From positions 62,001 to 126,000 of the forward strand of contig NZ_FQVF01000011.1 of the NCBI RefSeq assembly GCF_900129155.1: a DNA stretch of 64,000 bases. Reading direction: 5' to 3'. The position numbers were made by a program, and so were the translations under genes. The stretch is from Marinomonas polaris DSM 16579 (GTDB lineage: Bacteria > Pseudomonadota > Gammaproteobacteria > Pseudomonadales > Marinomonadaceae). Numbering within the stretch: the stretch's first letter is position 1; every line of letters starts with the position of its first letter. The notes beneath the pieces are model-generated. The model was not told the origin of the DNA. It searched no databases and worked only from the letters and a program-made list of their open reading frames with translations. This document shows, piece by piece, positions 7,929 to 16,585 of the stretch.

Positions 7929-9198
7929 CGCGATCTCTCCCCTTACCTTTCGCTCCGTACAACTTCAAATCGACACGCTTAAACAGTTCATCAATTAATT
8001 GATCTTCGGGACCAGATGACTCAACACCAAGGCTTACAGTATAAGTGACCGTCTTACCTTCCACTTCTAACGCGGCATCACTTATAGTTTGACGTATTTT
8101 ATCAGCAAGCTGGCAAGCAGCATCTAATCCGGTATCAGGAAGAAATATGGCGAACTCTTCGCCGCCCACTCTGCCAAGAAGGTCTGACTTTCTTAAAAAG
8201 CCCTGAAGTGTTTGGGTAAAGTGGATCAGTACTTTGTCCCCGATAAAATGACCATAAGTATCATTGATACGCTTAAAAAAATCTAAATCCATCAGGATAA
8301 AAGACGCTGTCGATTTTTGACGCTGGGAAAGAACCAGCAACTGTTGTGCTGTTTCAAAAAAGCTTCCTCGATTTAAGACGTCAGTCAAAGAATCTCTTGT
8401 TGCGAGGTGTTTGAGTTTTTCATTGAGAATTTGTAGGTCTTCGGTGCGCTTTGCCACAGCATCTTCTAACCAATCTCGCCGGGCTTGCTCGCCTTCAAGC
8501 AGTCGCTCTCGATCTGTCGACATGGCACTGAGCATATTATTCATATGTTCTTGAAGCTGACTAAGTTCATTATTTTCAGTGTTCGATAAATTAATTCGCT
8601 TACTAATGCTTGGGCTTAATTGCACCTCATTCACCTGCGACATTAGCTGCCTTAAAGGAGTTGCTAAATAGCGGTCAAAGGCCCAAATAAACAGCCAGAA
8701 TAAGACAGTTAACTTGATGAATGCGGTAATAGCAATCAAAGCAAAGCCGAACCAAACTCGTTCTAGCACCACACCTGAGGATGAATAAAGTACCAGCGTA
8801 CCAAGAGGTATGCTTTCGCCATTTAGAGACCAGCTTAATTCTGATGTCGAATCAAAAATAGACAATGGAACAGAGGTAGGATCGTAAAATCTTTTCGATA
8901 TTATACTTTGCGAATTTTGATCGAAAACATCCACACCTTCAATAATTGGCATTTGAATAAGCCCCGAGGTGAGCGAATCTAACTGATTGTGGTTGTACTG
9001 CCACAAGCTAGTCGAAATAGGACCTCGAACGGTTGCATCCAATTGCTGTAATTCACTGACAATAGCATCCTGCGTTTTCAGATATTCACTCAAAAACTGC
9101 AAACTTGTGATTAGAAGGGTAACAACCAAATAAATGGAAAAAATCACACGCATCATTTTTTGGGAGAGATTGTTTGGACGCAGGAACCTTACAAACAT
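7918..9198 (-). CDS. Membrane diguanylate cyclase with periplasmic sensor
   Basis: A 426-residue inner-membrane protein: a transmembrane segment (17-37), a periplasmic sensory region of about 110 residues (40-148), a second segment (150-173), a HAMP-like linker and coiled coil (175-262), then a GGDEF domain. The active site is intact (GGEEF, 345-349), and the inhibitory I-site RKSD (336-339) is five residues before it, so the enzyme should make c-di-GMP and be feedback-controlled. The architecture (short dimeric periplasmic helical domain plus HAMP) is consistent with reading a periplasmic binding protein. The downstream gene overlaps it by 11 bases and encodes such a protein. That partnership is inference. 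Confidence 0.88.
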   Translation of the reverse strand: MFVRFLRPNNLSQKMMRVIFSIYLVVTLLITSLQFLSEYLKTQDAIVSELQQLDATVRGPISTSLWQYNHNQLDSLTSGLIQMPIIEGVDVFDQNSQSIISKRFYDPTSVPLSIFDSTSELSWSLNGESIPLGTLVLYSSSGVVLERVWFGFALIAITAFIKLTVLFWLFIWAFDRYLATPLRQLMSQVNEVQLSPSISKRINLSNTENNELSQLQEHMNNMLSAMSTDRERLLEGEQARRDWLEDAVAKRTEDLQILNEKLKHLATRDSLTDVLNRGSFFETAQQLLVLSQRQKSTASFILMDLDFFKRINDTYGHFIGDKVLIHFTQTLQGFLRKSDLLGRVGGEEFAIFLPDTGLDAACQLADKIRQTISDAALEVEGKTVTYTVSLGVESSGPEDQLIDELFKRVDLKLYGAKGKGRDRVER

Positions 9199-9352
9199 TA
9201 AAAATGGACCTTTCCAGCAAACTTTAAGCTAAAGTTTACCTTAGATGATTCCCGTGCTAAATGAAATCTACTTATCTACAACAAAGAAAAACCTCTGCTT
9301 ACATATTTTGTATTTTTCGCAGCTATTTTATTCTTGTATTTTTCTCAAAACG

Positions 9353-9398
9353 AAAAAGCCAACTCGTCGAATCAAATCCCTCAACAAGCCAGCTTTTT
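9353..9398 (-). terminator. Possible terminator after dkgB
   Basis: AAAAAGC (9353-9359) pairs with GCTTTTT (9392-9398) across a long loop that can extend the stem imperfectly. On the minus strand it ends in a T run. It lies about 20 bases beyond the dkgB stop. The stem is weak. Confidence 0.45.
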
Positions 9399-9419
9399 AA
9401 ACGCTAATATTCTTTAAAA

Positions 9420-10235
9420 CTAACTAAATGCATCCCATTCAGGGGCAAAATCTGGGTTGGCCTGTCGATCATTACAATCCAATTCGGCAATTCGATCCAT
9501 GTCTGCATCGCTTAGAGTAATACTTACTTTCTCAAAGTTTGAAGCAAGGTTCTTACGTTTAGTAGACGACGGAATAGTGACAATATCGCGCTGAGCCAGC
9601 CATTGAATAACTAGTTGCGCAGTACTTATTTGGTGTTTTTCAGCAATAGCTTTTAGCGTTTCATCAGCCAATACTTTGCCATAGGCAAACGGCATATAAC
9701 CTGTCACTGCAACCTTATTAGTTTGGCAAAAATTCACTAGCTTGTCGTTTTGCAAATATGGATGCACTTCGATCTGGTTCGTGAATAGCTCGTCTTCACC
9801 CAGAATGTCTAGCGCTTGTTGAGTTTGCGCTATGGTGAAGTTAGAAATACCGATTTCGAGTGCTAACCCCATATCTTTCGACTTTTTCAATTCGTTTAGA
9901 TACAACACCATATCGACTTCATCTTGCGGCGACGGCCAGTGAATCAAAAGTAAATCCACATAATCGGTTTTCAACTTAGTAAGGCTTTTTTTCACACTAT
10001 CGATGAATTTGTCCTCGCTAAAAGCTTCGAACCAAACTTTTGTCGTAATGAACAATTCGTCTCTTGGGATACCGCTATCTGCAATGGCTTGCCCTACTTC
10101 GGCTTCATTCCCGTAGATTTGAGCAGTGTCAATATGGCGATAGCCTTCTTCTAACGCCATTTTCACAGAGTCATAAGCGACTTTATCTTGAAGTCGAAAA
10201 GTGCCCATTCCCAGCGTAAAGTTGGTATTTTTCAT
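9420..10235 (-). CDS. dkgB: Aldo/keto reductase, 2,5-diketo-D-gluconate reductase B type
   Basis: A cytoplasmic NADPH-dependent carbonyl reductase of 271 aa (E. coli DkgB 267 aa), able by family to reduce 2,5-diketogluconate, methylglyoxal and other aldehydes. The AKR catalytic tetrad is visible: Asp36 and Tyr41 in IDTAQIYGNE, Lys66 in ITTKVW and His99 in LLIHWPSPQDEV. The NADP-binding IPSSTKRKNL stretch near residue 230 is conserved, and the sequence resembles E. coli DkgB throughout. It lies 13 bases downstream of an MFS exporter gene on the same strand, so the two form an operon, with a divergent LysR regulator beyond it. Confidence 0.92.
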   Translation of the reverse strand: MKNTNFTLGMGTFRLQDKVAYDSVKMALEEGYRHIDTAQIYGNEAEVGQAIADSGIPRDELFITTKVWFEAFSEDKFIDSVKKSLTKLKTDYVDLLLIHWPSPQDEVDMVLYLNELKKSKDMGLALEIGISNFTIAQTQQALDILGEDELFTNQIEVHPYLQNDKLVNFCQTNKVAVTGYMPFAYGKVLADETLKAIAEKHQISTAQLVIQWLAQRDIVTIPSSTKRKNLASNFEKVSITLSDADMDRIAELDCNDRQANPDFAPEWDAFS

Positions 10236-10248
10236 AATATTTTTCCTG

Positions 10249-11436
10249 TTAAAGGTTATTTAATTGAACCGTAAAGCGGTCTTTCTTATCTAAGTAGCCG
10301 CTAAAGCGTGTCAGAACCAGCGCCACCAAAACAATGACCGCACCAACCCAAGCCGTATCTATTAAGCGATATTGATCAACAATGTGTCCGCCTATAAGCG
10401 CTCCTAACGCAATGCCTACATTGAACGCAGCGATGTTTAAACCCGAGGCAACGTCTACTGCGTGGGGCGTTTCTCGTTCCGCAATTTGCACTACATAAAC
10501 CTGCAAGCCTGGTACATTACCAAAAGCGAAAGCGCCCCAAAGCAATACGGTTATCAAGGCCAGCCATGGATAGGGCGCGGTGAAGTAAAAGAGAACAAGC
10601 ACCGCAGCCAAAGCCAAGAAAATATAAGACAAAGCACTAATCGGACCAATTCGGTCAGCCATTTTTCCGCCCCAAATATTACCAATCGCTACCGATACAC
10701 CGTACACCAGCATGATCAAACCAATGGCGGAAGATGGGAAACCGCTCACAGATTCAAGAATAGAGGCGAGAAAAGTAAAGGCCACGAACGTTCCGCCGTA
10801 ACCCACTGCTGTCATGGCATACACCAAAAGCAAACGTGGCTTAACCAATACAGACATTTGTTTTACCAAACTGGCGCTAGGGGATTGTTTAAGATTATTT
10901 GGCACTAGAATAGCGCTGCCAATCATGGCGATTAATCCCAATGCTGAGACCACCAAGAAAGTCGCACGCCAGCCGAAATGCTGTCCAATCCAAGTTCCTA
11001 ACGGAACACCAGTAACAAGAGCAACGGTCAAACCAGTAAACATCAGCGCAATCGCGCTGGCCTCTTTTTCTTTCGACACCAAACGTGTCGCTATCGTCGA
11101 ACCGATCGAAAAAAATACTCCGTGAGCCAATCCGGTTAAGATACGAGCAACAATGAGCGAGTTATAACCCGGTGCCGCCCAAGCCAGCATGTTGCCAAGA
11201 ATGAACAAACTCATTAAGCCAATGAGCAGCCATTTACGATTGAGCTTGCCCGTCAAAGCCGTTAGCACTGGTGCGCCAACCGCAACACCTAACGCATACA
11301 AACTGACGAGCAAGCCTGCACTGGGTAAACTGACGGATAAATCATTCGCTATCGTCGGTATCAAACCTACGATAACAAACTCTGTGGTTCCTATTGCAAA
11401 GGCACTGAGAGTCAGCGCCCAAAGAGCAAGTGGCAT
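10249..11436 (-). CDS. MFS exporter, DHA1 (AraJ/YdhP-like) family
   Basis: An inner-membrane transporter of 395 residues with twelve predicted hydrophobic segments. It carries the N-terminal signature of the sugar/drug efflux group (FAIGTTEFVIVGLIPTIANDL) and the cytoplasmic-loop motif GKLNRKWLL. Close relatives are AraJ, YdhP and similar proton-coupled exporters; the substrate is unknown. Two in-frame ATGs are six bases apart. The second (11436) is favoured because AGGAG is nine bases before it but only three before the first (11442). Its operon partner is dkgB and the divergent LysR gene probably controls both. Confidence 0.85.
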   Translation of the reverse strand: MPLALWALTLSAFAIGTTEFVIVGLIPTIANDLSVSLPSAGLLVSLYALGVAVGAPVLTALTGKLNRKWLLIGLMSLFILGNMLAWAAPGYNSLIVARILTGLAHGVFFSIGSTIATRLVSKEKEASAIALMFTGLTVALVTGVPLGTWIGQHFGWRATFLVVSALGLIAMIGSAILVPNNLKQSPSASLVKQMSVLVKPRLLLVYAMTAVGYGGTFVAFTFLASILESVSGFPSSAIGLIMLVYGVSVAIGNIWGGKMADRIGPISALSYIFLALAAVLVLFYFTAPYPWLALITVLLWGAFAFGNVPGLQVYVVQIAERETPHAVDVASGLNIAAFNVGIALGALIGGHIVDQYRLIDTAWVGAVIVLVALVLTRFSGYLDKKDRFTVQLNNL

Positions 11437-11606
11437 AATCATGCACTCCTATATTGAAGAAACATTCCATTAAAGAAAGCTACCTTTAAAAGAGACATTT
11501 CAAGTTTTGTTGGAGTGGAGTATGAAGCTTGCTAATATTTACAAAAACAGCATAAGTAACAAATTACTTTATCAATAACAGCAATAATAATGTGATGGAA
11601 TAAGCA

Positions 11607-12497
11607 ATGAACGGCATTCGATCAAAAACAGAAGACTTAGAAATATTGCTTGCGGTTGCCGATCATGGCGGCTTCTCTGCAGCAGCCAATGCATTAGACA
11701 TTCAAGTGGCGAAAGTATCTCGTGCCATAACTCGCTTAGAGCAAGAACACGCATGCAGTTTGTTTACCCGCACGACACGAAAAGTCAGCCTAACACAGGA
11801 AGGCGAACGCTTTATCATGGCGATTCGCAGTGCAATGGAACAGATTGCTGGTGCGGAGTTTGCGCTTACTGCCCAAAAAACCAGACCTTCTGGGCGATTA
11901 CGCATCGATGCAGCTAGTCCTTTTGTACTTCATCAACTCGTTCCTCTTATTAAACCCTTTAGAGCGGCTTATCCAGATATTGAACTTGAGCTAGTATCGA
12001 ACGACAGCATTATTGACTTAATTGAAAAACGCACCGATCTTGCTATTCGTATTGGAGGATTAAGTGATTCAGGATTACATGCCACCTTGCTTGGAAGAAG
12101 CATACTTCATTTGGTTGCTTCGCCAGATTATCTGGCAATAAACGGCATACCAAAGACAGTCGAGGAGCTAGCACTGCACGATATTATCGGCTTTTCCGAT
12201 ATTGCCAATTTAAACAAACTGCCAACAATACCACCTATTCAACTGTCAATTGACATCAAAGCAAGTAGCGGCGAAACCGTTCGTCAATTGTGTTTAGCAG
12301 GTAATGGCATTGCCTTACTCTCTAACTTTATGGTGAGTGAAGATATCAAAGCAGGACGCTTGATCAGCCTACTAATCGAATCCATACAAACACACAATCC
12401 CAGAGAGCAAGTTAATGCGGTCTACTACAAACACACAGCTCTAGCATCTCGTATTGAAGCTTTTTTAAACTTCATCAAAACGCGCCTTATTTTGTAG
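11607..12497 (+). CDS. LysR-family regulator divergent from MFS/dkgB
   Basis: A 296-residue transcription factor. The winged HTH covers residues 1-65 (DLEILLAVADHGGFSAAANALDIQVAKVSRAITRLEQ in pieces) and the LysR substrate-binding domain about 92-290. It belongs to the CrgA/DsdC-like subgroup with FTRTTRKVSLTQEGE after the HTH. It diverges from the MFS-dkgB operon across a 164-base spacer, the classic arrangement for a LysR protein controlling its neighbour. The inducer is not known. The gene has no obvious Shine-Dalgarno sequence, so the start rests on homologous length. Confidence 0.87.
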   Translation: MNGIRSKTEDLEILLAVADHGGFSAAANALDIQVAKVSRAITRLEQEHACSLFTRTTRKVSLTQEGERFIMAIRSAMEQIAGAEFALTAQKTRPSGRLRIDAASPFVLHQLVPLIKPFRAAYPDIELELVSNDSIIDLIEKRTDLAIRIGGLSDSGLHATLLGRSILHLVASPDYLAINGIPKTVEELALHDIIGFSDIANLNKLPTIPPIQLSIDIKASSGETVRQLCLAGNGIALLSNFMVSEDIKAGRLISLLIESIQTHNPREQVNAVYYKHTALASRIEAFLNFIKTRLIL

Positions 12498-12632
12498 TCA
12501 GGAAGCCCTGTCAACACACTCCAATTACAAATGTGATGCAATTCCTTACAGTCTTGATATTGTTTCTTATCCGCATAAAGCCGATTATTTTGCAGTACTC
12601 GTGATATTAATAAATTTAAAAGGCAGTCCTAA

Positions 12633-12848
12633 ATGAAAAGAAATTTACATCCTGCGGATAGAATAATTCGAGGCGTTGTAGGAATTGTATTTACTGGTTT
12701 TGCTCTTTTCAACGGCGACTATTTAGAAGAGCCTGTATTAGAAGTATTAATAGGCGTATTCGGTGCACTCAACTTAATATCCCTATTGTCAGGATGGTGC
12801 CCCGTTTATCATGTCGCAGGGATTAGTACCTATAAAGTTAAAAAATAA
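12633..12848 (+). CDS. DUF2892 small inner-membrane protein
   Basis: A 71-residue protein with two hydrophobic helices (about 12-30 and 36-53) and the DUF2892 pattern: N-terminal NLHPADRIIRGVVG, then GVFGALNLISLLSGWCPVYHVAGI. Family members are found alone or fused to rhodanese domains (as in YgaP) and the conserved C-P pair is near the C-terminus. AGGCAG precedes the ATG. It lies 27 bases before the GGDEF-EAL gene in the same direction and could be co-transcribed. Function is not established. Confidence 0.82.
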   Translation: MKRNLHPADRIIRGVVGIVFTGFALFNGDYLEEPVLEVLIGVFGALNLISLLSGWCPVYHVAGISTYKVKK

Positions 12849-12875
12849 GAAGCCTTCCACCTACTCAAGGTTTTT

Positions 12876-14843
12876 ATGACAGCACTGTTAGAGTTACAAA
12901 GAGACAAATCCTTCCGCTTAAAGCTGATACTGATATGTCTTACTGTTGCGTTATCTGTCGCCTCTATTTATACGGTCGTATCTTATCGCCTTGCGGCTGA
13001 TCTGGGTCTAAAAACAGCGCTAGACTCACTACATAGGCAAGCCATGTTGATCCATGGTGAACTTCTCATTACTAACAAGAAAGCTCCTGAAGAACACCTC
13101 GCAGAACTTATTAAGTTGGTCTACTTTAATGGTCATTTAGAGGAATCAGAGCTTTATATAAAAATCACTGGACCAAATCTAGAATGGTCTATTGATCATA
13201 AAATGAACCCTATTGAGATTGATCTCTTATTATCTAAACTCATGTTGTTGACAAGCACGTCTTTATCTACCGTTGATATGCCAAATGGCCAAGAAACAAT
13301 GAGTGGAAAGCAATTTCTTTGGCAGGTGGTAAGAGGGGATAAATACCAAGTCATCATTATCAAGACATCAGAATATATTGATAATACACTCACATTTGTG
13401 ATGAAACGCCTCATCATTACCTCAATTATCGTCTTCTGGTTAGCAACTTGGTTCGCACTGACTCTATCATCATGGATGAATAAACGCGTTCAGGATAAAA
13501 ACGATTCACTAGCTCATCTGGCGACTCATGATTCATTAACAGGATTACCCAACCGCCTGTTTCTGGCTAACATGATGCACCCCATCATTATCGATCACTC
13601 GGATCCAACGTATAAAAAATACGAAGAATTTTATAGCCATCACCCTAAACAAGGTTGTCTTTTTGTCATCGATTTAGACAAATTCAAAGAAGTAAACGAC
13701 ACATTTGGGCATGCAGCAGGCGATACTCTTTTAATAAAAGTGGCTAAAAAACTGAATCAAGTATTAGATGCTACTCAAACACTTGTTCGCTTTGGTGGTG
13801 ACAAATTTATCATTTGGGCACCAGAAGTAGATATTGAACAAGCTAAAAATCTTGTACAGAGACTAATCATTACCTGTAATGAGCCGGTAATGATCAATAA
13901 ACTCGCGATTAGTACAGGTGCCAGCATTGGCCTTTCACATTATCCAAGCCAGGCCACAGACCCAGAGTCGTTGATACTTTATGCTGATACGGCCATGTAT
14001 GAAGCGAAACAAAATCGCAGTGGCTGGAGTATGTTTAGTGAAAGAAACATACAGTGCGGTCGCCAGCGCTTAAAACTTCGCGCCGATTTAGATGATGCAT
14101 TATCTGAAAGGCAAATTAAGCTTCATTATCAACCTAAAGTGTCACTTAAAGATGGTCATATTATTGGTGTTGAAGCATTAGCTCGTTGGTATCATCCAAC
14201 AGATGGGCTTCTACCCCCAGCCCATTTTATTGAGTTGATAGAGCAAAGTGGTCGTGTTCAAGAATTTGGCCGCTACGTTATTGCAAACGCAATTGAACAG
14301 CTTGACCTTTGGCACCAGCAAGGGCTGTTTACACCCATCGCACTTAACCTATCGCCTTACAATTTACTCGACCCAAGTTTATTAGACTTCACTCTTAGGC
14401 TCCTTAAAAATCATAAAATTGAAGCCAATAAACTGGAGATAGAGTTAATCGAATCTGCAACCAGCGTCAACATAGAATACATATCTCAAAGTCTAAATAA
14501 CTTTAAAGAAGCCGGAATTAAATTAGCTATAGACGATTTTGGCACAGGCATGAGCTCTTTGTCTTACATCAGCAATCTCAATGTAAACCATATAAAAATT
14601 GACCGATCGTTTATTGATGGCATTGAACAAGATATTAGAAAACAAGCAGTAGTGTCTTCTGTGATCATGCTGGCAAATTCTTTTGAATGCGAAGTCATCG
14701 CGGAAGGTATAGAAAATAAATCACAATCAGAAAGGTTAATCGAAATGGGCTGCCTTTACGGGCAAGGCTATTATTACGCCAAACCAATGACAGCAGAAAA
14801 CATGCAAGCCATGTTACAGGCTGATGCTGCTCTGCCGCTTTAA
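12876..14843 (+). CDS. Membrane GGDEF-EAL protein, degenerate GGDEF
   Basis: A 655-residue c-di-GMP signalling protein. Two transmembrane segments (about 15-37 and 182-200) flank a periplasmic domain. A GGDEF domain follows, with motif GGDKF at about 307-311 (Glu replaced by Lys), so cyclase activity is doubtful. The C-terminal EAL domain (about 410-650) keeps the catalytic set: EALARW (from 432), NLSPYNLL, ELIES, DDFGTG, DRSFI, AEGIEN and GQGYYYAKP. It should therefore work mainly as a phosphodiesterase, possibly GTP-regulated by the inactive GGDEF domain, as known for related proteins. The following 200 bases to the convergent EAL gene hold no clear terminator. Confidence 0.88.
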   Translation: MTALLELQRDKSFRLKLILICLTVALSVASIYTVVSYRLAADLGLKTALDSLHRQAMLIHGELLITNKKAPEEHLAELIKLVYFNGHLEESELYIKITGPNLEWSIDHKMNPIEIDLLLSKLMLLTSTSLSTVDMPNGQETMSGKQFLWQVVRGDKYQVIIIKTSEYIDNTLTFVMKRLIITSIIVFWLATWFALTLSSWMNKRVQDKNDSLAHLATHDSLTGLPNRLFLANMMHPIIIDHSDPTYKKYEEFYSHHPKQGCLFVIDLDKFKEVNDTFGHAAGDTLLIKVAKKLNQVLDATQTLVRFGGDKFIIWAPEVDIEQAKNLVQRLIITCNEPVMINKLAISTGASIGLSHYPSQATDPESLILYADTAMYEAKQNRSGWSMFSERNIQCGRQRLKLRADLDDALSERQIKLHYQPKVSLKDGHIIGVEALARWYHPTDGLLPPAHFIELIEQSGRVQEFGRYVIANAIEQLDLWHQQGLFTPIALNLSPYNLLDPSLLDFTLRLLKNHKIEANKLEIELIESATSVNIEYISQSLNNFKEAGIKLAIDDFGTGMSSLSYISNLNVNHIKIDRSFIDGIEQDIRKQAVVSSVIMLANSFECEVIAEGIENKSQSERLIEMGCLYGQGYYYAKPMTAENMQAMLQADAALPL

Positions 14844-15052
14844 CTTGCTCCCATTTTTTAGTTTCCATAAATTCTAAAACCACACTGGCCTGTCTTACGC
14901 AATTGTTCTAATAAAAAACCTCGCCACAACGGGCAATGTAGCAGCGAGTCATGCGAAAAGCGCTACACTACACCTTTTTAATAGCTCTTTCCTTCAAATG
15001 CGAGAATCAGGATAAATTCAACCTACCACTAACGACTAGAGCAATTGGCGGA

Positions 15053-16225
15053 TTAAGCATAGGCCGAATTTTGAAAAGACAATCCCTTCAAAAGACCATA
15101 CTGACACTCTCTCGAATAGACTTGTTGTAATAACGTATTAACGGCACCACTTTTCTCAAAGAAATCAGGCAATAACTTATCAATAAGAGCCTGATCATCG
15201 ACGCTTTTTGCGTTTAACATCATTTTTGCTAATTCATAGCTGCGGTTATACTGTGTATTTAGCTCATCGTACATATCGACATCGACACTGCGGATAATTT
15301 CCAGCAAGAACTTCCCTGTTGGGGCATATTCTGCTTCAAATGGTACGATTCTGTTGGTACTTGTCATGTACAAGGAAGAATGTACTTTCCTCACCCATTC
15401 AATATAGTCAATCATCGCCTTGTAGATATAACCATGGAGAAAGGTTGACCATACGTGCTTTTCATTTATAAATTCGATAAAAGACGATAGTGCTAATGGC
15501 CTGCTGATATAATAGCCTTGTACATGCTCGCATCCGATCCCCATCAAATACCCTATAATATCTGGGTTTTCTACACCTTCAGCAATAGAGTCCATGTTAA
15601 GTTGATGTGCTAGTTTCACACTGTGGTCCAAAAGAGTCAGTCCATCTGGCGTTGCCATAGCGTTGCTTGTAATACTAAAATCTATTTTTAACGCTGTGAA
15701 AGGTAGGTTTCTCAATTGTGCGAACGTGGCATAACCCGTACCAAAATCGTCAATTGCTAATCCTATATTGTTGGCTTTTAATTCAGCTATTTGTTGTAAA
15801 CCAGTATTGCTAAGAGATAAAACAGAACTCTCTGTCAATTCAATTTTTATCTTTGAATGTTTCACACCAGAATCATGGATAAGATGAAATAATGTGGGCA
15901 GGAAGGTATTGTCACTTAGATCTTTAGCAGAAATATTCAGCGATGAAACAATCGAATTATCCGTCTCAAAAATCTTTTTTTGATCCGCTAAAAAACGCGG
16001 AATCATGGCTTTGGTTATCTCAGTTATAAAACCTGTTTCTTCAGCAAAAGGAATAAAATCGCCAGCGGAAACAAGCTCTCCATTGCTTCTTTGCCATCGA
16101 ATAAGCGCCTCTGCACCATCTATTTTTCCAGATCTTAACGAAAGGATTGGCTGATAATGAAAGATAAACTCATTGTTCTTTAACGCATCAGATAAACATT
16201 TAACCGTTAATTCATCGCTAACCAT
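15053..16225 (-). CDS. EAL phosphodiesterase with degenerate CZB-like C-terminus
   Basis: A 390-residue cytoplasmic protein. An EAL domain fills residues 1-245 with the active-site set present: EALIRW (39-44), LNISAKDLS, ELTES, DDFGTGYA, KIDFSI, AEGVENPD and QGYYISRPL. The C-terminal 140 residues are helical and follow the spacing of a CZB (chemoreceptor zinc-binding) domain: FLHGYIYKAMIDYIEWVRKVH, then PTGKFLLE in place of CxxGKW, then YDELNTQYNRSYELAKMM in place of the HxxxH helix. The Zn-binding Cys and His residues are missing, so it may be a non-metal descendant. EAL assignment is firm; the CZB relationship is by pattern only. Confidence 0.85.
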   Translation of the reverse strand: MVSDELTVKCLSDALKNNEFIFHYQPILSLRSGKIDGAEALIRWQRSNGELVSAGDFIPFAEETGFITEITKAMIPRFLADQKKIFETDNSIVSSLNISAKDLSDNTFLPTLFHLIHDSGVKHSKIKIELTESSVLSLSNTGLQQIAELKANNIGLAIDDFGTGYATFAQLRNLPFTALKIDFSITSNAMATPDGLTLLDHSVKLAHQLNMDSIAEGVENPDIIGYLMGIGCEHVQGYYISRPLALSSFIEFINEKHVWSTFLHGYIYKAMIDYIEWVRKVHSSLYMTSTNRIVPFEAEYAPTGKFLLEIIRSVDVDMYDELNTQYNRSYELAKMMLNAKSVDDQALIDKLLPDFFEKSGAVNTLLQQVYSRECQYGLLKGLSFQNSAYA

Positions 16226-16530
16226 ACAATAATCCTTGATATTCCATCAGCCTAATACTTTAAGTGCACACATACCTGAACATATTCAATCGCTGCGCAT
16301 TGTCACCAAAGCAGAGCCGATGAAACTCCATCACCAAACATCTTAGAATCCTTTTTCATTTTTAACCAGAACAAAAAGCAACCTAGATTGTATTGCCTAT
16401 AAACTCAGTAATCGGACTCAATGGGCTTCTGTAATTGTTCTTACTTAAGACATCGACCAAACCACGAGAATAACTAATACGATAAAGAGAGAAATTGACA
16501 CGTTAAAGCTAAAAACTCATATTAAGAGCA
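16226..16530. other. Intergenic, EAL gene promoter side
   Basis: About 300 bases, AT-rich, upstream of the EAL gene and downstream of the SHOCT gene. I see no reading frame, repeat or convincing promoter motif apart from the terminator at its right end. Confidence 0.5.
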
Positions 16531-16563
16531 AAAAAAAGAGCCTCATGATAAGACTCTTTTTGT
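16531..16563 (-). terminator. Intrinsic terminator after the SHOCT gene
   Basis: AAAAAGAG (16533-16540) pairs with CTCTTTTT (16554-16561), extended by CT/AG inside, and ends in a minus-strand T run. It lies 25 bases beyond the SHOCT gene stop. Confidence 0.75.
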
Positions 16564-16585
16564 TCAATACGCCTTTGTTATCGAA

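Noticed and set aside
14844..15052. A terminator or small RNA between the GGDEF-EAL and EAL genes
   Set aside because: TGTAGC/GCTACA (14937-14942, 14962-14967) pairs weakly, with no T run and no promoter that I could support.
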